From Zymoseptoria tritici IPO323 (Eukaryota > Ascomycota > Dothideomycetes > Mycosphaerellales > Mycosphaerellaceae): a DNA stretch of 64,000 nucleotides. Positions within the stretch are counted from its first letter, which is position 1; each line of letters begins with the position of its first letter. The stretch is taken from the NCBI RefSeq assembly GCF_000219625.1, contig NC_018200.1, forward strand, positions 434,001-498,000, given 5' to 3'. Below the pieces are notes generated by a model that was given only the letters and a program-made list of their open reading frames with translations, did no database searches and was not told the DNA's origin. Shown here in pieces: positions 56,987 to 64,000 of this stretch. A program made the position numbers and the translations under genes.

Positions 56987-58051
56987 AGCAGCTGCATTAT
57001 TACGAGCTGTCTGTTACCTAGATATAGCAGGTATTTACCTACTACGTAGCTAATGCTCGGCTTTAGCTTGTTAAAGAGCATCTTCTTCTAGCTTTTTCAT
57101 TCCTCCACTTTACAATCTACACCTCTTATCTATTTAGCCAATTTATTAGCTAATCTATTATCTATCCCTTACAGCTATTAATAATATAATCTACATTACT
57201 AGCTATAGCTTCTGGAAGAAGAGTAGCTTTCTCTGTCCCTAGGAAAACCTTCTAGCAAGTTATCGATAAAGCAAGAGCTGTTAGTAGTAGAGATCTCCTA
57301 TAGATCTACAAAGATAGTTCTGTAGCATATTAGACTATGCATTAACTTATTAGAGGAGAGATAAATCGATACTATAACAGAGTAAATGTTAGGGCTTAGG
57401 GTCCCTTCTCTTTTGTAGCTTGCTTTAATAACTTTATAGCTAAGCTTAATAAGGATCTCCTTACTATAGACCTTATTAATATAGTAATAGAGGAGCTGTA
57501 CAACCTAAGGGAGTAGGCCTTCCTAGTAGAAAACTACCTAGGTCTAACAACTCCTAATCCTTAGGGATTTGTGTTGTGCTATAACTAGACTCCTCTTAGC
57601 TAAATGTTAAGCTCTAACAAGGCAGAGATAAAGCAGTAGTTAGTAGCACAGCATCCTGTATATGTTCTCCTTAAAATCCCTTCTTCCCTACTAGAAACTA
57701 ACATTCTCCTAGGCTTTAAGTTAAGATTCTAGGGGAATTGGCTTAGTCTTTTAGTAGTAGTCTAGGGGGGCAGGCTGCAGGTTCTAGGACATGCTCTAAT
57801 GCTTTTAGGTTTTTATAGAAAAGTTTTCCTTCGGCTAGGTGTTTTTCTTATAGTTTCTTAGATACTTTTGTAGAGGTATGTAGTTGCCTCCTTTCCTTTA
57901 TACAGATAAGAATAAAATAAGTGTTCTAAGTGTTATACTTCTTAGTTTTGTAACAAATGAAATAGTGTAATTCTAGGGAGGGAATCCTTCTTAGGTAGGA
58001 ATGCAGGTATTAAGGCATAAATTTAAGAGCAATTTCCCTCTTCTTATTAAG

Positions 58052-58123
58052 GGCTAGTTAGTCTAGTAGTATGATTTCTGACTATAAATCAGAAGGTCAC
58101 AGGTTTAATTCCTGTATTAGCCT
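58052..58123 (+). tRNA. tRNA-like sequence inside the Copia element (anticodon loop CTATAAA)
   Basis: The 72-nt sequence folds as a cloverleaf. The acceptor stem GGCTAGT/ATTAGCC has 7 pairs with one G-U, and the D arm is followed by a TGATT junction. The anticodon stem TCTGA/TCAGA encloses the 7-nt loop CTATAAA. The variable loop is AGGTC, and the T arm is ACAGG-TTTAATT-CCTGT. Box A (TAGTCTAGTAG) and box B (GGTTTAATTCC) match the consensus except at positions that a CpA/TpG to TpA change would explain. The apparent anticodon ATA would be GTA (Tyr) before such a change, but it has no tRNA-Tyr intron and the acceptor is not Tyr-like. It is probably a pseudogene or tRNA-derived insertion, on the strand opposite to gag-pol. 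Confidence 0.55.
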
Positions 58124-58126
58124 CTC

Positions 58127-58164
58127 TTATGTGTCTATGTTAGCTGCCTAACATAGACGCATAA
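58127..58164. repeat. Hairpin with 17-bp arms next to the tRNA-like sequence
   Basis: Arms TTATGTGTCTATGTTAG (58127-58143) and CTAACATAGACGCATAA (58148-58164) pair over 17 positions with a single G-U wobble and a 4-nt loop CTGC. It starts three bases after the tRNA-like sequence. Role is unknown. A processing or termination signal, or the end of a small inserted element, are possibilities. Confidence 0.8.
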
Positions 58165-58189
58165 GCATCTTTTTGCTGGATTTATAGAT

Positions 58190-61100
58190 CTATACATTAG
58201 AGGATAGTGTTTAGGGATCTTGGTTTTGTTAGACAGTCTGCAAGCTGCATATCTGTCCTTACAAACTCTACCTTAATACTCCCCTTGTTATATTGCTCTC
58301 TGCAGTAATAGTTCCTAAGAGAGACATGTCTTGATCTTTTGGAGTTAGCATAGTTTTCCACAAGGCTAATAGCTAATTAATTGTCTACTTTAATAAGGAT
58401 AGTAGAAATGCTTTTAGCCTAGGTAAAGGGCTAGAGCTTATTAATAAGATTCCTTACCTAATTTACTTCTCTTGTTGCCTTAGTAAGAGAGAGGTACTCT
58501 GCCTTAGTGCTAAATAGCACTACTTCTTTCTGCAGTTAAGATCTCTAGACAACTAGGCCTCCTACAATTTTAAAGAGCATTCCTAAGGTAGACCTAGATG
58601 TGCTAGGATTATTAGCAAAGTCAGAGTCTAAGAATGCTTTAATCTAAATTTGCTCCTTAGTTTTCCTATACACAAGGCACTTGTTAATTGTGCCTGCAAC
58701 ATATCTCTAGATGTGTTTAGCTGCCTAAATATGCAAAGGTCCTAGGTTCTAAAGGAACCTTGCATAGTAGTTAACAGCAAAACTAATGTCTAGTCTAGTA
58801 TAGTTTAACAGATGTTGCAGTTCCCTAATAATCTTGTTAAAGAGATTATAGTCCTTCTTTGTTCCCTTATCCTAGAGGGGTTTAAGGAGGGTGTTAAGGG
58901 GGTACTTAACACTCTTTGCATTACTAAGACTATGTCCTTAGAGTTTGTCTCTAGAATAGTGTTCCTAAGAGACAGACATAGAGCTATCTTTCCCTTCCTT
59001 TAGGTAAAGTCCAAGAAAGACATTAGTATTAACAACCTTAATTATGTACTTCTGCTCTAATCCCTTAATTAGCTTGTTAATCTTATAGTCTAACTGTCTA
59101 AAGATCTGGAAGTTATCTACATAAAGGAGAACAAGGATGCCTTTCCCTTAAAAGAGGCAAGCATTACTAACAGTTCTTGTTAGACCAAGCTTTTAGAGAG
59201 TGTCTATAGTATCGTAGTGCTAGAGAGCAGCTGCCTGCTTAAGCCTATATAGTCCTTTCTTAATATATATAATGTACTTATGGGCATCTTTCTTAAAGAG
59301 ATAAGCTCCCTCTAGTAGCTTAATAAAGATCTGCTTATCTAGGTTTGGATTTAGGAATGCAGTCTTAACATTAACTTGTCTCCTCTTCTAGCTAAAGTTA
59401 ACTAAGAGGGACAGAAGTATTCTCCCTGTTGCAGCTCTTAGGGTAGGAGCAAAGGTATTAACATAGTTAAGTCCCTTCCTTTATATAAATCCCCTAGCTG
59501 TCTATCTGGCCTTGTACTTCTCTATAGTTCTATCTAGGAGTACCTTAATCTTAAAGACCTATTTCCCTGTAAGAGGGACTCTCCCCTTAGGGAGGGTGCT
59601 AATAAGTTTCTATTTAAGGCATCCTGTGGACTTAAGTAACTTAGCTTCCTTAATAATAGCTTTCTCCTATTCCTTGTAGTTAGATCTAGAGAGAGCTTCC
59701 TTAACTGTCTTAGGATTAGACAGATTAGGATTTGTTGCTTTAAGTCCTATCTTCTAGATCTTGCTATAGTCTTTTCTTATAACTAATCTTCTACTTCTTA
59801 AGAGTCTAAATGTGCCTAAGCTTTTAGGACTTGCTTTATTGCCTAATTTCTTAGGTCTCTTAGGGCTTCTCTCTGCTTTCCTCTTTCTTGTAACATAAAT
59901 GTCTAGGAAGGGAGTTATAGCATAATCTTAGAGGTCTTCCCTTTTAGGGCAATTCTCTGCTAATGCTTAATGTTGTAGCTATGTTAATAAGGCATTAGCC
60001 TGCTCCTAGAATCCCTTAGGACTTCCTTAGAATCCCTTAGGACTTCCTGTTTCCTTAGAAATATGCTCCCCCTAAGCTAGCTAGGAGGCTTCTTTATGCT
60101 TAGTAGCCTCTGGCTAATTAGGCTTAGACTACTTGTGTTAGTTATCCTAGGACTGTATGTCCTAACCTAATGTTTGCTCCCCCTAAGATATTAAAAGGGA
60201 GGCTTGGTTTCTCTCTCTCTGCATAGTATTAAATATGTTCTCTACTTCTTAAAGATGAGAAGTAGTAAGAGGTTAGGCATCTTGCCCTTAGGCATCCTGG
60301 CCCTAATCTTAATCCTTAGTGTAGATAGCATAGACTTCCTGTTCTGTAGCAATAAGTTATATTAGTTGCAGGAAACTCTCCCCCTAGAAGTCTAGGGCAG
60401 TAGGTATTATGCTATATACCTTATCCTTATTGTGTATTATATAAGGAGAGGTTACAATCTTATACTAAAACCTAGCAAGGGTAGCTAGTTCAAACTTCTA
60501 AACTATATAGTTAGTTAAAGTGTTCTCCTGGAATCCTAGATTCTAGTATTTCTCTGCTCTAGGATAGAACTTCTATAAATTAGGTCTCCCCTAATTATGC
60601 AGATATGCTCTGCATCTAAATCTCCTAACCTTTGTTAGATTAATATATAGAGTTCTAGCATTAAGATCTTAATTAAATTCCTAAAGAGGAATCTTGTTAG
60701 TTAATAGGCATACTAGCCTGTTAGTAAGGAAGATTGCATATGCAACTGCAAAACTCTAGAGAGGGAGAGGTAGGCTAGAGTTAATTATTATTGCTCTTGC
60801 CTTGTTAAGGATAACCTTGTTAGATAATTCTGCAATTCTATTCTGCTTAGGAGTATAGGGAGCTAAGAAATCCTATCTTAGTCCCTTATTCTCTGCAAAT
60901 ATAATCAGATTATTGTTGTTAAACTCTCCTCCTCTATCTAAGAACTAGATCTTAACTATCTTTTTGTACTAGTTAAATGTCTTAGTAGTTTATTTCTTAA
61001 TAATTTGTGCAGCTTGTGATTTAAGCTTGCAGAAGATAGCCTATCTCCTTCTTAACTTTGCATTAGTAATTATAAGGATGTACTTGCATCTAAAGATGTC

Positions 61101-62852
61101 TAGTAGAAAGATTAGTCCTATAATGTTAATGTAGACCTTATCTAATAAGGATTAAGGTATTAGTCTTAGAGTTCTTAACACTACTCTCTGTAACCTTACA
61201 AGCTTGTATAGCTTATAGTGCTTAAGTGTAGATGTGTTAATATGCTTAAGTCCTTAGACTTAAGCCTTTGTTGTACTAAGAATCTTGTTCCCTACATAGC
61301 CTAGTCTCTAGTGCTATCTTGTTATATTAGCCTTAGGTATAGCAAAGGCTAGATAGGACATGTTCCTGTTAGTTGTAGAAGCAACTTTAGTACTCCCCTT
61401 AGGGAGAGAGACAGTTGCATTCTAGAGGATTAGAATATTATAAGTAGACTAAACCTTGCCTATCTTCTTATTATTCCTTAGAATATATAAAGATAGCCTG
61501 TCTAGGTGGACCTTGCACTTTAGCTAGAGAGTCTCTGCTAAGATAAGGTTGTAATTAGAGTTAGGAGAGTACAACACATCTTGTAAGGTAATGTTTGACT
61601 TATTCCCCTTATACTTTATTATAATCCTTACACTTCCTAAGTGTGTAACTGTGCTTTGTCTAATAGCTTAAGAGAACCTTATTAGGGTTTCTAGGGGTTT
61701 AAGGTCTAAGAACTAGGACTTGTTGTTAAAGAAGTGGTATAATGTACTAGAATCCTAGACAATAGTGTTACTCCTTTGTATTCTAGCGGCAGCAATTGCT
61801 GCTCCTGCAAATAAGCTGTCTAAATTAGAGCCTAAGCCTGCATTAAAAGAGGAGATAGGCTTAATTGCTGCAGCACCCTTTCCTCCCTTCTTGTTGTGTC
61901 TCTTGCTCTTGTCTTAGGACTTCTTCTTGTCCTTATTAGATCCTCCTTTTCCTCTGTGTACCTAGGACTTTAGGGCCTTGTTAGGGTGCTTCTTAAAGCA
62001 ATCTGCATTTGTGTAGATATAATAGGTACACTTAGTATACTAATTATTATCTACTGCAGCACCCCTAAATCCTCCTGCTGTCCTCTATATCTGTAGAGGA
62101 GGTTCCTTAATTAATAAGGTAATTAGCTCTTTAAGAGTTATGTTCTTAATGTAATAGGATTGTCTCTAGCTTCTTAGGTATTCTAGATAATAGAGGCCCT
62201 AGATGAAGAACAGCCTAATCTGCTTATTACTAAAGGTAAGCTTTAAGAGAGGAATGCTCTTAGACCTAGAGTATTGTTCTGTTGCAGAGATGTACTTGTA
62301 ATACTACTTCTAGAAGTCCTTACAGTACTTCTAAGTGTTTGTTCCTTAGATCTTAATATTGCTAATTCTAAGAATCCTTAGGCTATTATAAATGTTTATA
62401 GTTACAACAGGCCTGTAGGTAGCTGCAATAGTATTATACAGTTCCTTAGCTATCTTCTCTATATCCCTAAAGTTAGGCCTTAGAGATTAGTTAATCCTTT
62501 TGCTAACAATCCCGTATGTAATTAGGTTATGCTTGTGCCAGACTTAGAGAGGAGTTAGTCTTAGTCTACTAGTTAGAATAGGTTCTGTTACTAGAGTGTC
62601 CCCTCCTTCTTTTTAGGAAGGAGTTAGAGCCTAGGAGGATAAAGCAGTACTCTCCTTAGTTAGTAGAGAGGGATATCTAACTTTAATTCCTAGCTTTAGT
62701 TAGGCAGGGCACTAGGGAATGTTATAAAAGACATAGCCTAACACCTCCTTGTCTATAAGGGCTGCTTTAAGCATCCTTAACTAGTCTAAGAAGTTGCTTC
62801 CCTTTCTTAGGACTTTATTCTCCTTCGCAGTCTTAAACTTATTAGCCTGCAT
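58190..62852 (-). pseudogene. Copia gag-pol polyprotein, destroyed by RIP
   Basis: Minus-strand ATG at 62852 begins MQANKFKTAKENKVL, a typical Copia Gag start. A zinc knuckle remnant (YTKCTYYIYTNADCFKKHP) lies near 62.0 kb, with Cys read as Tyr. The protease remnant DSSTLYHFFNNKS lies near 61.75 kb. The GAG-pre-integrase and integrase region spans about 61.3-60.8 kb (IIGLIFLLDIFRCKYILIIT and LAPYTPKQNRIAELSNK). Reverse transcriptase is at about 59.6-59.1 kb, ending in YVDN at 59112-59123 in place of YVDD (VLLYVDNFQIF). RNase H runs to about 58.2 kb (DSDFANNPSTSRSTLGMLFK and ADCLTKP). Stops replacing Trp and Gln occur throughout. The length of about 1550 codons is normal for a single-ORF Copia element. 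Confidence 0.9.
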
Positions 62853-62973
62853 TGCGGCTGTTGTTGTAACTAGCTCTTTCTCGGCTCGCCAGTCAACTGT
62901 CTAAATAGTATACAGTAAGGTTCTAGTAGCTGCGCTTAGAACAGACAATTCTTCCTTAAGTGTGCAGTAGTTA

Positions 62974-62989
62974 CGCCGGGCTTATAACC
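62974..62989 (-). other. Copia primer-binding site (initiator tRNA-Met anticodon arm)
   Basis: On the minus strand GGTTATAAGCCCGGCG directly follows the 5' LTR. It matches the complement of the anticodon arm of initiator tRNA-Met (GGGTTATGAGCCC) except for one G to A at a TpG. This is the internal half-tRNA priming site known from Drosophila copia and Ty5-type elements, not the usual tRNA 3' end. Confidence 0.75.
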
Positions 62990-63160
62990 TGTTGTAATTG
63001 GACTTAAGCTAAGTAGAAGAAAACCTCTAATTAGCAGGTATGTATTGTTATGCAGAGAGAATCTTAAGTGTAAGATTCTCACTTCAGCTATCTGTGTGTG
63101 GGAATGCCTTGGCACTAGTTACGTGCACTTCACTAATGGTCAGTCTGATGATCCACAACA
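62990..63160 (-). repeat. Copia 5' LTR (171 bp)
   Basis: The less mutated LTR, with three of the 12 differences mutated in this copy. It is followed on the plus strand by the target duplication AAGCT (63161-63165). Confidence 0.94.
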
Positions 63161-63212
63161 AAGCTTGTCGGCGCAAAAGCCCAGCCGACAAGCTTTGATT
63201 ACTAAGCTTGTC
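63161..63212. repeat. AAGCTTGTC inverted-repeat cluster
   Basis: AAGCTTGTCGGC (63161-63172) and GCCGACAAGCTT (63184-63195) are perfect 12-bp inverted arms. A third AAGCTTGTC follows at 63204-63212. GACAAGCTTTGATTAC (63187-63202) repeats the copy at 56772-56787. The Copia target duplication AAGCT is the first five bases of this cluster. It may be the end of an inverted-repeat transposon, possibly of the adjacent Mutator-like element. That is inference. Confidence 0.7.
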
Positions 63213-63226
63213 AAAGCCGATCCGGA

Positions 63227-63254
63227 CAGCCCGCAGCCCGCAGCCCGCAGCCCG
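63227..63254 (+). repeat. (CAGCCCG)4 minisatellite
   Basis: Four perfect tandem copies of CAGCCCG. Confidence 0.9.
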
Positions 63255-63483
63255 CGAGCAGCAAGACCGGACGGTCGCCGGGAGTGGACCCTGATGACTA
63301 AGGCGATCCCGCTCTTCCCGCTTCAATCCTGACGCTCTTATTGGCTGAAATCACCCCGGCAACGTCACGTCCTTCACCGCCCTCCTACGCAAAATCCCTT
63401 CCTATTAACAACACCTACAAGATTATCTACTAATCCACCAGCTTACCTCTACGCGCCGTAAGACCGTTCCTAATCGATTCGCC
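63255..63483. other. Upstream region of the Mutator-like transposase relic
   Basis: GC-rich at first, then TA-rich from about 63.38 kb. I see no gene. It presumably contains the 5' part of the transposon to which the following gene belongs. Confidence 0.4.
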
Positions 63484-64000
63484 ATGTTAAATACCCCCAG
63501 GCCACCTAATAACGACGATATCCTGGACAGAACTAGCTAGCAGCCGCTACTACACATAGAAGATGTTGACATTCGCTTAATAAGGTGGGCTATCGCTTAG
63601 TTCCCTTACACTTATCTAGCAGAGCCGCGTGATAATAAGGAGTTTAAGACCCGAGAACTTAGTGTGAAACGCATACAAAACTAGGCATTCGCTTATAGCT
63701 GGAACATCGTTACTCGCTCCGCCGACAAGGGCAATGCGAAGAGCCCCCTAAGGACTCGATTGCAGTGTAAGCACGCAGGTAATAAAACCGCTAACAAGCG
63801 TAGGCTCTCGGATGAAGATAGGAATCGCCGTAACGAGCAAGGACGACTGCTTACACGGCTATTAACATCTGATGCTCGCATAGGCTGCAGGGGAGGTGTA
63901 TTTAGTGTGCAATACAACTCGAGAACTAACCGGTAGATTATTAGACTACTAGGGATGATTAACGAGCACAACCACGCACCGATAAATCTATAGACTTACA
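63484..64000 (+). pseudogene. FAR1/Mutator-like (MULE) transposase, N-terminal part, five TAG stops, cut by window end
   Basis: From ATG 63484 one phase runs to the window end, interrupted only by TAG at 63538, 63598, 63682, 63934 and 63991. The reading has the layout of a FAR1-type (WRKY-GCM1) DNA-binding domain as found at the N-terminus of Mutator-like transposases. AFAYSWNIVTRSADKGN is followed by LQCKHAGN, a basic linker, a second cysteine at IGCRGG, and NEHNHAPI with the zinc-binding HNH pair near 63970. All five stops are TAG, as CAG or TGG codons would give after RIP. The flanking sequence retains many CpA and CpG, so mutation is lighter than in the other elements. The catalytic domain would lie beyond the window. 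Confidence 0.75.

Larger units (their letters stand above)
56987..58190. other. Unexplained 3' segment of the Copia element
   Basis: About 1.2 kb lies between the end of the RNase H region and the polypurine tract. It is longer than a usual Copia 3' untranslated region. It contains a tRNA-like sequence (58052-58123), a 17-bp-arm hairpin (58127-58164) and protein-like frames on both strands. The best is a minus-strand stretch without stops at about 57301-57480 (INKVYSKEILIKLSYKVIKA). A plus-strand phase across 57121-57840 is about as open. Strand and function cannot be settled by eye. A captured sequence or an extra ORF is possible. Confidence 0.5.
56806..63160 (-). mobile_element. Complete Ty1/Copia LTR retrotransposon, RIP-inactivated
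   Basis: The element is 6355 bp, with 171-bp LTRs (56806-56976 and 62990-63160) that begin TGTTG and end CAACA. It is flanked by a 5-bp target duplication AAGCT (56801-56805 and 63161-63165). The primer-binding site abuts the right LTR and the polypurine tract abuts the left LTR, so the element is on the minus strand. Gag, zinc knuckle, protease, integrase, reverse transcriptase and RNase H occur in Copia order (integrase before RT). CpG is almost absent throughout, unlike the Gypsy and hAT elements. The LTRs differ at 12 sites, all CpA/TpG transitions. About 1.2 kb between the end of pol and the 3' LTR is not explained by standard Copia parts. Confidence 0.94.

Noticed and set aside
57121..57860. 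Antisense (plus-strand) ORF in the 3' segment of the Copia element
   Set aside because: The plus-strand phase looks protein-like but has about 14 TAG/TAA stops. The opposite strand is equally or more open over the same bases, so I could not assign a coding strand.
1..64000. CRISPR array, rRNA gene or bacterial-type operon
   Set aside because: The tandem arrays lack regular unique spacers, no rRNA sequence is visible, and the DNA has fungal introns and RIP.
1..64000. Telomeric TTAGGG repeats
   Set aside because: No tandem telomere repeat is present at either window end, so subtelomeric location is only a possibility.

Overview
The window looks like nuclear DNA of a filamentous ascomycete (Pezizomycotina; Dothideomycetes is only a guess). 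GC-balanced stretches alternate with sharply bounded AT-rich blocks in which CpA/TpG has been converted to TpA. This is the signature of repeat-induced point mutation (RIP). Small introns with fungal GT...CTRAY...AG signals are visible in gene relics. Apart from one 699-codon open reading frame (5373-7472), I see no long intact gene. This is a repeat-rich, gene-poor compartment.

Layout. 1-14.9 kb: GC-balanced DNA with a broken Ser/Thr-rich frame, two short hairpin-forming tandem arrays (3480-3715), the 699-aa protein with 12-residue repeats, and a broken copy of a CCT-theta-like chaperonin gene (about 11.8-12.16 kb). 14.95-25.88 kb: an AT-rich RIP block. A complete Ty3/Gypsy chromovirus (15338-23370, minus strand, 164-bp LTRs, 5-bp target duplication ACTAC) sits inside an older mutated sequence. 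25.9-44.37 kb: GC-balanced DNA with gene relics. They include an ATG2-like fragment (31.6-32.1 kb), an intron-bearing minus-strand relic (36.3-39.0 kb), a nucleotidyltransferase-like fragment (39.3-39.8 kb) and a Gln-rich relic with introns (42.25-43.65 kb). A dispersed 40-41-bp hairpin repeat occurs at 3.6, 28.1 and 42.1 kb.

44382-49263 is a full-length hAT DNA transposon (21-bp perfect terminal inverted repeats, 8-bp target duplication GAGGGCGT). Its minus-strand transposase is full of RIP-type stops. It is itself interrupted at 46191-47056 by an un-mutated retroposon with an (AAAC)n tail and a 14-bp target duplication. 49.3-56.8 kb: GC-balanced DNA with a small C2H2-type ORF and one RIP-mutated 1-kb relic. 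56806-63160 is a complete Ty1/Copia element (minus strand, 171-bp LTRs, target duplication AAGCT, primer-binding site matching the anticodon arm of initiator tRNA-Met). It carries a tRNA-like sequence and about 1.2 kb of unexplained sequence between pol and the 3' LTR. The window ends inside a FAR1/Mutator-like transposase gene (63484-64000) broken by five TAG codons.

The most informative direct observation concerns the two Copia LTRs. They differ at 12 positions, every one a C:G to T:A transition at CpA/TpG, and 11 of the 12 are in the context YpCpA. This reads out the RIP preference of this genome. I do not see a defence system, a biosynthetic cluster or any other coherent new multi-gene system.
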